NCBI RefSeq assembly: GCF_030767025.1
Contig: NZ_JASITE010000009.1
Span: forward strand, 62,001-126,000
Length of the DNA: 64,000 nucleotides
Origin: Nocardia sp. CC227C
GTDB taxonomy: Bacteria; Actinomycetota; Actinomycetes; Mycobacteriales; Mycobacteriaceae
Direction of reading: 5' to 3'
In this document: positions 16,206-25,710 of the stretch, piece after piece
How positions within the stretch are numbered: the stretch's first letter is position 1
Layout: each line of letters begins with the position of its first letter
Translations under genes and position numbers: made by a program
Notes under the pieces: model-generated
Told to the model about the DNA's origin: nothing
What the model saw: only the letters and a program-made list of their open reading frames with translations
The model's database searches: none

Positions 16206-17120
16206 ATGGCGACGACTGTGTTGATTCCCGACGATGACGGGCTGGCCGCGGTGTCGGCGCTCGACGGGGTGCGGGCGGTGCGCTACCGGCCCGGCGATCC
16301 GGTACCCCCGGGCGGTGCGGACGCCGAGATTCTGGTGCCCGGCTTCCTCGCCGGATCGGCCGCCGCCGCCATGGCCTGGGAGCTGCCGAAACTGCGTCTG
16401 ATCCAACTGCTCACCGCCGGAGCCGAAGCATGGGTCGGGCGGATCCCGGAAGGTGTGCTGCTGTCCACCGCGCGCGGCGCGCACGGAGCCAGCACCGCCG
16501 AGTGGGCGCTCACCGGACTGCTCAGCGTCTACCGCGAGTTCACCGAGTTCGCGGTGGCGCAGCGCGAGCATCGGTGGACCCAGCATCGCACCGACACCCT
16601 GCACGGCAAGCGCGTGCTGATCGTCGGAGCGGGCGATCTCTCGGCCGAGATGCGCCGCAAACTCGCCCCGTTCGACACCTCGGTGACCGTGGTGGGCACC
16701 CGCGCCCGCGACGGTGTGCACGCCGTGGACGAATTGCCCGACCTGCTCCCACACGCCGACGCGGTGATCCTCACCGTCCCCGTCACCAGCCGCACCGTCG
16801 GCATGGTGGACGCGGAGTTCCTGGCCCGCATGCCCGACGGCGCGATCCTGGTCAATGCCGCGCGGGGTCCGGTGGTGCGCACCGACGCGCTGCTCGCCGA
16901 ACTGACCGCGCGGCGGCTGCGCGCCGTTCTGGACGTCACCGACCCGGAGCCGCTGCCCGCCGGCCATCCGCTCTGGGACGCACCCGGACTGCTGCTCACC
17001 CCGCATGTGGGCGGCAGCAGCCGCGGCAATGTCGAGCGCGCCTACGCGGTGGCGGTGGGCGAGATCCGGCGGTATCTGGCCGGCGAGCCGCTGCGCAATC
17101 TGGTCGACGGCGAGTACTGA
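16206..17120 (+). CDS. D-2-hydroxyacid dehydrogenase family protein
   Basis: 304 residues. The NAD(P)-binding loop is VLIVGAGDLSAEM (residues about 135-147). The substrate arginine lies in NAARGPVV, a DPEPLPAGHPLWD segment follows, and the catalytic-region histidine lies in LTPHVGGSS. Family members reversibly reduce 2-keto acids to D-2-hydroxyacids. ATG 16206 is preferred to the in-frame GTG 16197. The exact substrate (glyoxylate, hydroxypyruvate or another acid) cannot be read from the sequence. Confidence 0.85.
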   Translation: MATTVLIPDDDGLAAVSALDGVRAVRYRPGDPVPPGGADAEILVPGFLAGSAAAAMAWELPKLRLIQLLTAGAEAWVGRIPEGVLLSTARGAHGASTAEWALTGLLSVYREFTEFAVAQREHRWTQHRTDTLHGKRVLIVGAGDLSAEMRRKLAPFDTSVTVVGTRARDGVHAVDELPDLLPHADAVILTVPVTSRTVGMVDAEFLARMPDGAILVNAARGPVVRTDALLAELTARRLRAVLDVTDPEPLPAGHPLWDAPGLLLTPHVGGSSRGNVERAYAVAVGEIRRYLAGEPLRNLVDGEY

Positions 17121-17141
17121 GTCGGCGAGCGGCGAACCGGA

Positions 17142-17171
17142 TCCGGGCCTGCGAGGTGCGCGCGGCCCGGA
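17142..17171. terminator. Hairpin between convergent genes
   Basis: TCCGGGCC (17142-17149) pairs with GGCCCGGA (17164-17171) across a 14-base loop. It lies between the stops of the dehydrogenase and the Rv1733c-like gene, consistent with a shared terminator. Confidence 0.5.
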
Positions 17172-17193
17172 GCACTCCGAATTCGCCAGCACC

Positions 17194-17820
17194 TCACAGG
17201 GTGTCGCGCCCGATCGAATGGTTCATGGTGCGCCACTCGTGATCCCAGCGCGCATTGCGGCGCGCGGTGAGCACGGTGTGCGTCACCCACACCAGCGCCG
17301 CTGCCGCACACCAGGTTTCGACCAGAACAGCCAGGCCGGTGCCGACCCCCTCGGCGGCGGCCGATCCGGGTTTGGCCGGCGGCGCGGTGGGGGTGCCGTC
17401 GGCGCCGAGCCAGACCTCGGTCTCGGCTCCGGTGACGGCGGGCGTGGACAGCTGGACGTCGGCCTCGCCGGTGCGGCCGTCGGCGTCCCAGCGCACGGTG
17501 GCCGGGAAGCGTTCCACCCGCACCACGCCGCGCTCGCGGGTCACATCGTCGGGTATGCCGACCACGGTGGCGGTGACGCGGGTCTTGTCGGCGTCCTCCG
17601 CGGCGATGCGCGCCGCCGCCCCGGTATAGGCCGAGGTGCCGATCGCCCCCGCGACGGGCACCGCCACCAGGGCCGCGAGCACCGCGACGAGCCAGATCAG
17701 CGCCTCCCACCGATCCGATGCGCGCATGAGCGGATTCGGGTTCCACGGTTGCACCCGCCACAGCCGCACCGGCGCATTCGCCGACACCCGGACCACCTTC
17801 TTCCACGGCGTCGCTGACAC
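17194..17820 (-). CDS. Rv1733c-like transmembrane protein
   Basis: 208 residues with two membrane helices, LIWLVAVLAALVAVPVAGAI at about 45 and a second near residue 165 (GLAVLVETWCAAAALVWV). A predicted extracytoplasmic domain of about 100 residues lies between them. N-terminal NPNPLMRASDRWEA and the overall layout match the Rv1733c family of mycobacteria and Nocardia. The biochemical role of the family is unknown; in M. tuberculosis the homologue belongs to the dormancy (DosR) regulon. No DosR-type site was confirmed here. Confidence 0.75.
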   Translation of the reverse strand: MSATPWKKVVRVSANAPVRLWRVQPWNPNPLMRASDRWEALIWLVAVLAALVAVPVAGAIGTSAYTGAAARIAAEDADKTRVTATVVGIPDDVTRERGVVRVERFPATVRWDADGRTGEADVQLSTPAVTGAETEVWLGADGTPTAPPAKPGSAAAEGVGTGLAVLVETWCAAAALVWVTHTVLTARRNARWDHEWRTMNHSIGRDTL

Positions 17821-18138
17821 CGATTACATCGGTGCCGATACCCGTTGTGATACTCCCGCAAACCCGTTATGTCCAGTGACCACTACCTTCACCGTGTCGG
17901 CACGCCGAATCCCCGGATGTCGGCGGCACCGTCGCCGCGGCAGGACCGCCGGGCCGGTTCCGTTCGGCGATCCGGTGGCGACGAAGGCCGCCGGATCCAC
18001 GCTGCCGCTGCGCATTCGCGCGGTCCGGCGCCGATCGTCGGCGCGGTCCAGCGGCTCCCGATCACAGGTCGGTGAATTGCCCGCGAGACGGCGGTGTAGG
18101 GCGTAGATTCCACGCCGAGCGTCCAGAGGAGATCGAGC
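17821..18138. other. Intergenic region, 318 bases
   Basis: The divergent upstream regions of the Rv1733c-like gene and of the first DUF574 methyltransferase lie here. No supported gene, RNA or long repeat is visible. Frames crossing it look like shadows. Confidence 0.5.
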
Positions 18139-18930
18139 ATGTCCCACCCGCCGCAACCGCGGATACGCACGGATATCCCGCATTCGGCCCGGATCTGGAA
18201 CTTCTGGATGGGCGGTCGCGACTACTACGAGGTCGACCGGATCGCGGGCGAGGCGGGCATCGATGCCTACCCCGGCATCCGCACCATGGCCGTCGAGTCG
18301 CGGCGCTTCCTCATCCGCACGGTGAGCTATCTGACCGCGGAGGCCGGGATCCGCCAATTCCTCGATGTCGGAACCGGTTTGCCCACCATGCAGAACACCC
18401 ACGAGGTGGCCCAGGGCATCGCGCCCGAGGCGAAGGTCGTCTACGTGGACAACGACCCCATGGTGCTCGCGCACGCCCGCGCCCTGCTCACCAGCACCAC
18501 CGACGAGGGCGTCACCACCTACATCGACGCGGACTTCAATCACCCCGAGGACATCATCACCGCCGCGCGGCAGGTCCTGAACTTCAGCAAACCGATCGCC
18601 GTCATGTTCCACGGCGTGCTCGGCCATGCGCCCACCTACCGGGACGTGCGACGCATCGTGGACAACTTCATGGCCGCCGTGCCCTCCGGCAGCTACCTGG
18701 TGCTCAACGACGGCACCACCGACGATCCGGCCTACGTCAGGCTGTGCGAGAACTACGCGCAGACCGGCGGCGTCCCCTACCATCCCCGCACCCCGGCCGA
18801 GATCGAAGGCGCCTTCGAGGGGCTGGAACCGGTGCCGCCCGGCGTCGTTCCCATCGATCGCTGGCGGGTCGACGAGCCACCCACGGGCGAGAGCACCTCG
18901 GTACGCGGCGGCATCGGGCGCAAGCCCTGA
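18139..18930 (+). CDS. SAM-dependent methyltransferase, DUF574 family (first copy)
   Basis: 263 residues. The family signature IPHSARIWNFWMGGRDYYEVDR opens it (quoted in part: ARIWNFWMGGRDYYEVDR). FLDVGTGLPTMQNTHEVAQ is the SAM-binding loop and VVYVDNDPMVLAHARALL the second motif. The C-terminal GGIGRKP is also typical. These proteins are numerous in actinomycetes, and their substrates are generally unknown. A related copy lies about 1 kb downstream at 19888, with an M50 peptidase between them. Confidence 0.9.
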   Translation: MSHPPQPRIRTDIPHSARIWNFWMGGRDYYEVDRIAGEAGIDAYPGIRTMAVESRRFLIRTVSYLTAEAGIRQFLDVGTGLPTMQNTHEVAQGIAPEAKVVYVDNDPMVLAHARALLTSTTDEGVTTYIDADFNHPEDIITAARQVLNFSKPIAVMFHGVLGHAPTYRDVRRIVDNFMAAVPSGSYLVLNDGTTDDPAYVRLCENYAQTGGVPYHPRTPAEIEGAFEGLEPVPPGVVPIDRWRVDEPPTGESTSVRGGIGRKP

Positions 18931-18950
18931 TGCCCGGGTAGGGTGCGGCG

Positions 18951-19730
18951 GTGCAGATCGCCGAATTCGTCGAACGCGGGAACTCGATCGTCGACCGCCT
19001 CACCGGTACGCAGACGCCTCCGCCGTGGTGGCTGGTGCTGGGCACCGGAATCGCTGCCCTGCTGATCGTGCTCTACCGGCCCGCCTGGCGGCTGACCCGC
19101 AATGTGGTCACCATCGCGCACGAAGGCGGTCACGCCTTCGTCGCGCTGCTCACCGGACGGCGGCTCAACAGCATCCGGCTGCATTCGGACACCTCCGGGC
19201 TCACGGTATCCAGCGGCAAGCCCTACGGCTTCGGGATGGTGCTCACCACCATGGCCGGATATCCCGCCCCGGCGCTGCTCGGCCTCGGCTACGCGGCGCT
19301 GCTCGGCGCGCATCGGATCACGCTCATGCTGTGGGCCACCATCGCCCTGCTGGCGGCGGTGCTTCTCAAGGTGCGCAACGGTTTCGGGCTGCTGTCGGTC
19401 TTCGTCACGGGCGGCGCGGTATTCGCGGTCTCCTGGTTCGGCACCGACGACCTGCAGGCCGGGTTCGCCTACTTCGCCGCGTGGTTCCTGCTGCTGGCGG
19501 CCGCGCGACCGGTGGTCGAACTCCAGCGCAACCGCGCGCACGAACCCGATTCGGACGCCGACCAGCTGGCGCGGCTCACCCGGGTTCCGGGCATCGTATG
19601 GGTGCTGTTCTTCGGGGCCGTGGCGCTGGCGGCGCTGGTGCTCGGCGGACGGCTGCTGCTCGAGGACATCACCGGCGTCTGCCTGCCCCTCGTCACCGAC
19701 AGCACCTGCCCGGCCCCGGCCGGCCCCTGA
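18951..19730 (+). CDS. M50B-like membrane metallopeptidase
   Basis: 259 residues and strongly hydrophobic. After an N-terminal segment and a first membrane helix (WWLVLGTGIAALLIVLY), the zinc motif HEGGH (His57, Glu58, His61) lies in VVTIAHEGGHAFVALLTGRR. Further helices follow, with a possible NPDG-equivalent region not obvious. M50-type proteins cut substrates inside the membrane. It starts at GTG 18951, 20 bases after the methyltransferase stop, so co-transcription is likely. The substrate is not known. Confidence 0.8.
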   Translation: MQIAEFVERGNSIVDRLTGTQTPPPWWLVLGTGIAALLIVLYRPAWRLTRNVVTIAHEGGHAFVALLTGRRLNSIRLHSDTSGLTVSSGKPYGFGMVLTTMAGYPAPALLGLGYAALLGAHRITLMLWATIALLAAVLLKVRNGFGLLSVFVTGGAVFAVSWFGTDDLQAGFAYFAAWFLLLAAARPVVELQRNRAHEPDSDADQLARLTRVPGIVWVLFFGAVALAALVLGGRLLLEDITGVCLPLVTDSTCPAPAGP

Positions 19731-19887
19731 CTCGGCCGATGAGAAACATGTCGCTGCAATAGTTCTCGAGCACGCGGGCTACCATTCGCAGAGCACGGCC
19801 CGGGTGATCATGGACACGGAGCATCCGGCAGCGGACCCGCCCGCCCGCGGCGTGGTCCGAGATCGTTGGTTCGCAGGAGGGTTTCGA

Positions 19888-20697
19888 ATGAACAGACCGG
19901 CGTGGGCCCCGGAGGGCGTGGATATGACCCAGGCCAGTCCGGCACGCATGTACGACGCGTTGCTGGGCGGCTCGCACAACTTCGAGGTCGACCGGCAGGC
20001 CGCCGAAATGGGCAAGCAGCTCGTCCCGGACCTACCCCGGCTGGCGCTCAGCAACCGGGCGTTCCTGCGGCGGGCGGTGCGGTTCCTGATGGACGCGGGG
20101 GTACGGCAGTTCTTCGACGTCGGCTCCGGCATTCCGACCGCGGGCAATGTGCACGAGGTGGCGCAGGAGATCGATCCCGCCGCACGGGTGCTGTACGCGG
20201 ATATCGACCCGGTGGCGGTGGCGCACGCCAAGGCCATTCTGAGCGGCAACGACCGCGCCGGGGCCATCGAGGCGGACCTGCGCAAGCCCGCCGAACTGCT
20301 CGAGCGCGCCCGCGAGACCGGACTCGTCGACTTCTCCCAGCCCGTCGGCGTCCTGCTGGTGGCGGTGCTGCACCTGGTGGGCGATGAGGACCGGCCCGCC
20401 GAGCTGGTGTCGCAGTTGCGGGCGGCGGTGCCGGGCGGCAGCTACGTGGCGATTTCGCACCTCACCTCGGCGCAGCGTCCCGAGGATGCCGCCAAGCTGG
20501 GCGCCAATGCCGAGAATGAGAATAAGATCGGTATTCACTTCCGGTCCCGCGAGGCGATCACCACCTTGTTCGACGGCTGGGAACTGATCGAACCCGGCGT
20601 CGTCGAGCTGCCGCTGTGGCGGCCGGAATCCGAACGCGACCAGCACGAGGCACCGGGACGCTCACTGGGTCTGGCGGGCGTGGGTCGGAAGCCCTGA
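19888..20697 (+). CDS. SAM-dependent methyltransferase, DUF574 family (second copy)
   Basis: 269 residues from ATG 19888, with GGAGGG at 19877-19882. It shows SPARMYDALLGGSHNFEVDR, FFDVGSGIPTAGNVHEVAQ (SAM loop), VLYADIDPVAVAHAKAIL and the ending GVGRKP, the same layout as the copy at 18139. The two copies differ enough to be old paralogues. An in-frame ATG at 19810 lacks a good ribosome-binding site. The substrate is unknown. Confidence 0.9.
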   Translation: MNRPAWAPEGVDMTQASPARMYDALLGGSHNFEVDRQAAEMGKQLVPDLPRLALSNRAFLRRAVRFLMDAGVRQFFDVGSGIPTAGNVHEVAQEIDPAARVLYADIDPVAVAHAKAILSGNDRAGAIEADLRKPAELLERARETGLVDFSQPVGVLLVAVLHLVGDEDRPAELVSQLRAAVPGGSYVAISHLTSAQRPEDAAKLGANAENENKIGIHFRSREAITTLFDGWELIEPGVVELPLWRPESERDQHEAPGRSLGLAGVGRKP

Positions 20698-20723
20698 TTC
20701 GACGGACTCGACAGGGGGTTGCG

Positions 20724-22019
20724 GTGGGAGCGCGAGATGTGGCCGTGCGATGGGCCGAACTTCTCGACGGCGCGGTCGCGCCGACGCTCACCCGCGCCCA
20801 GGTGGAGGTGCTGCTCGGGCGGTACACCGGTGGTCTGCTGGCCGCGATCCGGGGGACGGGCGATCCGGCGGTCGCGGGTGAGGCCGCCGCCGCCCTGGTC
20901 GCCGCCAACTACCGCGACGCCCGCGCCGTCCATCACTCGGTGCTGCTGATCTGCGGGGAGATGTTCGACGCCGAGTACCCCGACCCCACGGCCGCCGACT
21001 ACCACACGGGCAGGCTGCGGGCCGCCGCCGTGGCGGCCGCGTTCGCGGCCGCGTTCACCGACCGACTACGCCAGGCCGCGCTGGCCGAACAGGAGACCAC
21101 CCTCGCCGCGGCGCTCACCGCGGCTCGGGAGGCGGAGGCGCGGCGGCAGCTGTCGGAGGCGCGGTTCGAGGCCATCTTCACCGCCGCCTCGGTCGGCATC
21201 GGCACCATCGACATCAGCACCGGCCAGGTGCTGGACGTGAACGCCGCCATGGCCGAGACGCTGGGTGTGCCCGCCGCCGACATGCCGGGCCGGTCGGTGG
21301 CCGACATTCTCGGACCGCAGAACATCGGTGACGCCTTCGACCATTTCCAGCGGCTGCTCACCGGCGAGACCGACCGCTTCCGCACCGAAACCACGCACGA
21401 GCGCCCCGACGGCTCCCGCAAGACCATCGACCTGTCCATGTCGGTGGTGCGCGACGGCGACGGGCGGCCGCGCTTCCTGGTGGGTGTCACCATCGACATC
21501 ACCGAACGCAAACAGCTCGCCGACCGGCTGTGGCACGACGCCCATCACGATCCGCTCACCGGGCTGCCCAACCGGCTGCTGTTCTTCGACCGGCTCGGGG
21601 CCGCCGAGCCGCCGGTGGGCGTCTGCTATCTGGATCTGGACGGCTTCAAGGAGATCAACGACGAGTACGGCCACGCCACCGGCGACCGGGTGCTGCGCGA
21701 GGTGGCGACCCGGCTGCTCACCACCGTCTCCGCGGTGGGCGGAATGGCCGCGCGCATCGGCGGCGACGAGTTCATCGTGCTGGTCGAGCGGTGCGACGCC
21801 GATGAGCTGGCGAAGCTGGCCGAGGAGATGCTCGCCGCCCTGGGCGCGCCGTTCGCGGTGGACGGGCATCCGGTGACCTTGGGCGCGAGCATCGGCACCG
21901 CCGTCGCCGAGAGCGCGCCGACGGCGGTGGACGATCTCCTGCACACGGTGGATACGGCCATGTACCGCAACAAGTTCGAACGCGGGCCGCGGCACTCCTA
22001 CGGACCGCGCGGCCGCTAG
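20724..22019 (+). CDS. PAS-GGDEF diguanylate cyclase
   Basis: 431 residues from GTG 20724, with AGGGGG upstream. An N-terminal helical domain (about 1-130) is followed by a PAS domain (about 145-270, FEAIFTAASVGIGTID ... GVTIDITERKQ). The GGDEF domain (about 275-425) has DPLTGLPNR, YLDLDGFKEIND and an intact IGGDEFIVL active site. It should make cyclic di-GMP from GTP. No EAL domain and no membrane helix are present, so it senses a cytoplasmic signal. The preceding methyltransferase ends 26 bases upstream. Confidence 0.9.
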   Translation: MGARDVAVRWAELLDGAVAPTLTRAQVEVLLGRYTGGLLAAIRGTGDPAVAGEAAAALVAANYRDARAVHHSVLLICGEMFDAEYPDPTAADYHTGRLRAAAVAAAFAAAFTDRLRQAALAEQETTLAAALTAAREAEARRQLSEARFEAIFTAASVGIGTIDISTGQVLDVNAAMAETLGVPAADMPGRSVADILGPQNIGDAFDHFQRLLTGETDRFRTETTHERPDGSRKTIDLSMSVVRDGDGRPRFLVGVTIDITERKQLADRLWHDAHHDPLTGLPNRLLFFDRLGAAEPPVGVCYLDLDGFKEINDEYGHATGDRVLREVATRLLTTVSAVGGMAARIGGDEFIVLVERCDADELAKLAEEMLAALGAPFAVDGHPVTLGASIGTAVAESAPTAVDDLLHTVDTAMYRNKFERGPRHSYGPRGR

Positions 22020-22025
22020 CGGCGG

Positions 22026-22580
22026 TCAGGCGACCACGTGCGCGTGCGAGAACACCAGCCGCACGAACTCGTCCAACAGCGGCCCGAAGTCGTCGCGGTG
22101 CCCGGCCGCCGACAGCTGCTGATAGCCGACCAGCATGGCCATGCCGAGCGAGGTGAGATGCGCCGCGACGGCCCGGTCCCCCACCACCCCGGCGATCGCC
22201 TTGCCGAGAATCCGGCGGCGGGCGTCGTCCACCCGGCGCAGCACCGTGCCGACCGAGGCGTCGTTCGCGCCCCACGCGCGGATGGCGGCCTCGGCCCGGT
22301 GATGCAGCCCCAGGGTCAGTTCGCGCAGTTTGTCCACATCGGATTCCGGTGTGCCGCTGCCGAACTCCAGCTCCCGCAACCGTCTGGCCTGCTGCCCCTC
22401 CCAATAGGACAGCAGGGCGTCCACGAAGCCCTGCCAACTGCCGAAGTGGTGGTAGAAGGATCCGCTCGTGACACCCAGCGCCCGGCACAGCACCCCGATG
22501 TTGAGCCCGGCGAAACCGGCCTGTGCCAAAACGTCGAGGCCCTGGTCGAAGTACTGTTCTTTACTCACCAGACGCGCCAT
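22026..22580 (-). CDS. TetR family regulator
   Basis: 184 residues from ATG 22580. The helix-turn-helix region covers about residues 5-50 (YFDQGLDVLAQAGFAGLN ... LGVTSGSFYHHFGSW). The SGSFYHHF recognition element is typical. It lies downstream of the steroid-reductase-like gene on the same strand with a 53-base gap, so it may regulate that gene within one operon. The effector is unknown. Confidence 0.85.
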   Translation of the reverse strand: MARLVSKEQYFDQGLDVLAQAGFAGLNIGVLCRALGVTSGSFYHHFGSWQGFVDALLSYWEGQQARRLRELEFGSGTPESDVDKLRELTLGLHHRAEAAIRAWGANDASVGTVLRRVDDARRRILGKAIAGVVGDRAVAAHLTSLGMAMLVGYQQLSAAGHRDDFGPLLDEFVRLVFSHAHVVA

Positions 22581-22633
22581 GCGATTACCGTAGCCCAATC
22601 CCGCCCCTGGGGAATTCCGTGTCGGACAATTTC

Positions 22634-23425
22634 TCATATCACGAAGGGAATGAGAGCTTTTCGCTCGGCCGGGTAGTCGGCGAACTTCTCCCGATACCAG
22701 CGGTGTGTGGCGAAGGCGCGCGGCACCAGATTGCCCACGGTGATCAGCAGGATGACCAGGCCGGGCAGCGCCCAGGTCAGGATGGCGAATCCGGTCCAGG
22801 CGATCAGCTCGCCGAGATATGTGGGGCTGGTGACGAATCGGAAGCCGCCACCGTACGGGATCTTGTATTCCGTTGCGCCCGGATCGTTCTTGTCGCGAAG
22901 ATTGCGAACAATACTCTCCGAGTGGACCAGTAGCGCGAAGCCGCACAGGTAGACCGCCAGGCCGATCAGGAAGCGCGGGTCGGTGAGCCAGTCGGTGCCG
23001 TACCGGTCCAGGTAGTCGTGGCCGAACAGGGTGCCGTTGAGGTAGCCGTGCAGCGCGGTGACGAACATGCCCATGGCCAGCACCGAGATGTTGAAACTCC
23101 CGCGCTTGCCCGGCGCCTGGCGGATGGACAGCGGGAAGAACCAGCCGCGGTTGCCGTAGTGCAGCACCCAGATGGCGGCCAGCACCAGCGCGGTGGGTTC
23201 GAATCGGTTCGGCCCGGCCAGGAAGCAGACCGCGAAAACCACGGTCGCCGGAATCTCCATGAGCCACCAGCCGAGTTTCGGATTCAGGTTGAGCCCCAGC
23301 TTCGCCGTCGCGAATCGACCGTACGGACTTTGTCCGAAAAGCCCGCCTATCAGCACGAATGCCGCGAAGGCGAAGCCGATGGCGAGCGCGGTGTCGTAGG
23401 TCGTATTCCCGGTGTACCAGTTCAT
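22634..23425 (-). CDS. Steroid 5-alpha-reductase-like membrane protein
   Basis: 263 residues with about six hydrophobic segments. The C-terminal domain has IPYGGGFRFVTSPTYLGELI then AWTGFAILTW, followed by THRWYREKF. This matches the conserved C-terminal half of the 3-oxo-5-alpha-steroid 4-dehydrogenase (SRD5A) family, where Gly and Tyr residues bind NADPH. Reduction of a steroid or sterol-like enone in the membrane is likely; isoprenylcysteine-methyltransferase-like activity is an alternative for this fold. It is followed by a TetR gene on the same strand. Confidence 0.8.
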   Translation of the reverse strand: MNWYTGNTTYDTALAIGFAFAAFVLIGGLFGQSPYGRFATAKLGLNLNPKLGWWLMEIPATVVFAVCFLAGPNRFEPTALVLAAIWVLHYGNRGWFFPLSIRQAPGKRGSFNISVLAMGMFVTALHGYLNGTLFGHDYLDRYGTDWLTDPRFLIGLAVYLCGFALLVHSESIVRNLRDKNDPGATEYKIPYGGGFRFVTSPTYLGELIAWTGFAILTWALPGLVILLITVGNLVPRAFATHRWYREKFADYPAERKALIPFVI

Positions 23426-23557
23426 CGAGATCCTTCATCGAGGTAAAACTAGAACACGTTCTACCATGCTGCGCTCCACAGTGCACCGGTAACCCTTGCC
23501 GGGCAAGGCGATTGCCCCTGCCGGTAACTTAACCGCCGGGAATCGGGAGGAGTGGAG

Positions 23558-24544
23558 ATGGGTGAGGACAGGTGGGACGGACTGTTGCGCAGCATGCCGC
23601 ACTTTCTCGAGGAGGAGGACCTCGAATCCGGCCTCGACTGGAATCCGCGTTTCCTGCAACTGCGTGACGAAAATACCGGGCGGTGCGTTCATTTCGCGCA
23701 GCAGGGCAGCGCCATCGAGGTCCTGCTACCCGTTCCCGATGACGCCGCCGCCGCCGAACACCTGCTGACCGTGCTGCGGGAACAGCCGGACGGGCTCTGG
23801 GAGCCCTGCCCACTGCCGTTGGAATCGGATGCGGCACAACCCAACCCGGAACTGCGCGCGGTGGAGCGGGTGTGGCGGCGGCCGGAGCTGGCCCGCGCCT
23901 GGCACACCGGATGGCGGCGCGGCGAGGCGGTCGAGGCGCGGCGAGCGGTGGCGGCCTCGGTGGTGGCGGTCCTGGACGCGGGCCTGGCCATGGCCCCGCG
24001 CCGACTACGGTGCGCCACCTGGAGCCTGGACGCCCCCGGCACCGACTCCTACGGCCTGCCCGCCGAACGTCCCACCGCCCGCGCCGCCGCCCCGGTATGC
24101 GACGACTGGGCCGACTTCACCGTCCGGCTGGCCTGGGCGCTGACCACACTGCCCTGGGACAGCGTGCTCGGCCTCAGCACCCCGCACCCCGGACCGGATC
24201 CGTGCTTCGTTCAGTTCCTGCACGGCCGTCGCCTGCACAACGAGGCCAGCGGCTGGGATGTGGCCGGACTCGGCCGCGCCGAATTCGACCGCCGGATGAC
24301 CGCCCTCGGCTGGACCTTCGCCCCGCAGAGCGGCGCGCTCATCTGGGAGGGGCCCGAGGCTCACACCGGCTACCACCCGCGCCTGGCGGGCATCCCGCAC
24401 CGCACCGTGGCCACCTTCCGCGACGTCTTCGCCGTCAACCACCCCCAGGACCTGGTCTTCCGCGCCTTCCGCAACGGCAGCCGCGACGACCCCGACCTGC
24501 GCTACCTGGACCGCGAACTCGGCGTCCCCCGCGACGTCCGCTAG
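23558..24544 (+). CDS. TY-Chap-like domain protein
   Basis: 328 residues from ATG 23558, with GGGAGGAG at 23545-23552. It is soluble and has two halves. The C-terminal half has DWADFTVRLAWALTTLPWDS, FVQFLHGRRLHNEASG and MTALGW, a pattern seen in actinobacterial proteins annotated as TY-Chap (T3SS/YbjN-type peptide-binding chaperone) domains. The role is unknown. A peptide-binding or accessory function is only suggested by the domain. Its stop overlaps the end of a small opposite-strand frame. Confidence 0.55.
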   Translation: MGEDRWDGLLRSMPHFLEEEDLESGLDWNPRFLQLRDENTGRCVHFAQQGSAIEVLLPVPDDAAAAEHLLTVLREQPDGLWEPCPLPLESDAAQPNPELRAVERVWRRPELARAWHTGWRRGEAVEARRAVAASVVAVLDAGLAMAPRRLRCATWSLDAPGTDSYGLPAERPTARAAAPVCDDWADFTVRLAWALTTLPWDSVLGLSTPHPGPDPCFVQFLHGRRLHNEASGWDVAGLGRAEFDRRMTALGWTFAPQSGALIWEGPEAHTGYHPRLAGIPHRTVATFRDVFAVNHPQDLVFRAFRNGSRDDPDLRYLDRELGVPRDVR

Positions 24545-24750
24545 CCCGACCTCGGCCGGGCCGCAGCGCACCGCTCGACCGGGCGAGAGAGGTTGGCCGC
24601 CAACCGCTCCCGCAGGTTCTTCAGCGCCCGCAGCTCCGAGACCGCCGCGGGCGCGGATGCTTCCCCCGGCACGAACTGCGGCAGATCGGCCGGACTCGAG
24701 TACAGCTCGGTCGAGACACCTCGGGTGCGACCGCCTGAACGGTCCGCCAT
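24541..24750 (-). CDS. Small hypothetical protein
   Basis: A 69-residue frame from ATG 24750, with strong third-position GC. It reads RTRGVSTELYSSPADLPQFV then a helical, charged stretch, ELRALKNLRERLAANL. It follows the MpaB-type oxygenase on the same strand by 29 bases. No domain is recognised. It may be a real small gene or the tail of a lost one. Confidence 0.35.
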   Translation of the reverse strand: MADRSGGRTRGVSTELYSSPADLPQFVPGEASAPAAVSELRALKNLRERLAANLSRPVERCAAARPRSG

Positions 24751-24779
24751 GCGGCCTGCCAACACGACACCGGACCGAT

Positions 24780-25685
24780 CTATTCGCCGCGCGCCCCCGA
24801 CGCGACGCGCCGGGCCGTGGCGATGATGGCGTCCTTGCGCCACAGCGCGACGGTCCGGCCGATCTCGCGGACCGGACGCGGCAGCAGGCGGTTCACGGTT
24901 CGCACCAGCGCCGCCCAGCCGCGCAGCAGCGCCTCGTCGCGCGTGGTCCATTCCAGGCCGAGCAACTCGCGTGCCCGGGGCGGCAGGACGCCGGTGTTCA
25001 CCCAGGCCGCGAACGGTCCGACGATGCCCCACATGATCGGCCGCCACAGCGCGGCGGGCACACCGGCCGGTGCCGGTGGGCGGCGCAGGGTGGCGAGCAC
25101 GTCGTCCACGCTCGGGTGGTGTTCCAATCGCTCGGTCAGCATGCGGTCGAAGAACCGGTCGAAGTCCGGCACGTCGGCCGGGGCGTCGCGGTCGCGCAGG
25201 CCCGCGAGCAGGCTGGCCTGCCGCCAGCCCGCGTACAGTTCGGCCCGCTCGGTGCGGGACAGTCCCGCGCCGAAGCGTTCGGCCACCACCGTGCAGGCCC
25301 AGTAGGCGGTGCCGAGCACCCAGAAGTACGCCTCCGGCTCCCAGGCGTGGTAGCGGCGACCCGCGTGGTCCACGCCGGTGATGCCCTTGTGCATGGCGCG
25401 GATGTCGCGCCCGTAGGCGGCGGTGTCGTCACCGTAGAAAGCCAGGGCGATGGTCGGCCAGTAGGAGCGGTCGAAGCGGCCCAGCGGATCGGTCGTGTAC
25501 ACCGAGTGCTGCGCCACTCCGGAACCGATGACCGGGTGGGCGACCTGGAGCAGCAGGGCGCTCGGGGCCAGCATGATCAGTCGCCAGTCGGCGGCGTAGC
25601 GAGCCGTCGGCGAGTCCGGCGCGACTCCCCGGCGCACGGGTTCGGGGTGGTCGGTCACGTAGATTTCCGACACGGGGCCGGCCAT
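24780..25685 (-). CDS. MpaB/latex-clearing-like oxygenase (DUF2236)
   Basis: 301 residues from ATG 25685, with GGAGG upstream; GTG and ATG codons further upstream are less likely. LLLQVAHPVIGSGVAQHS carries the histidine thought to bind heme in this family, and DIRAMHKGITG and YHAWEPEAYFWV hold the other conserved His/Glu residues. Family members range from rubber oxygenase to fungal MpaB, and many are uncharacterised. It is divergent from a TetR gene across a 61-base gap with an inverted repeat, which suggests inducible expression. Confidence 0.85.
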   Translation of the reverse strand: MAGPVSEIYVTDHPEPVRRGVAPDSPTARYAADWRLIMLAPSALLLQVAHPVIGSGVAQHSVYTTDPLGRFDRSYWPTIALAFYGDDTAAYGRDIRAMHKGITGVDHAGRRYHAWEPEAYFWVLGTAYWACTVVAERFGAGLSRTERAELYAGWRQASLLAGLRDRDAPADVPDFDRFFDRMLTERLEHHPSVDDVLATLRRPPAPAGVPAALWRPIMWGIVGPFAAWVNTGVLPPRARELLGLEWTTRDEALLRGWAALVRTVNRLLPRPVREIGRTVALWRKDAIIATARRVASGARGE

Positions 25686-25710
25686 GGCAACGCCTCCACA
25701 TTGAGGAATC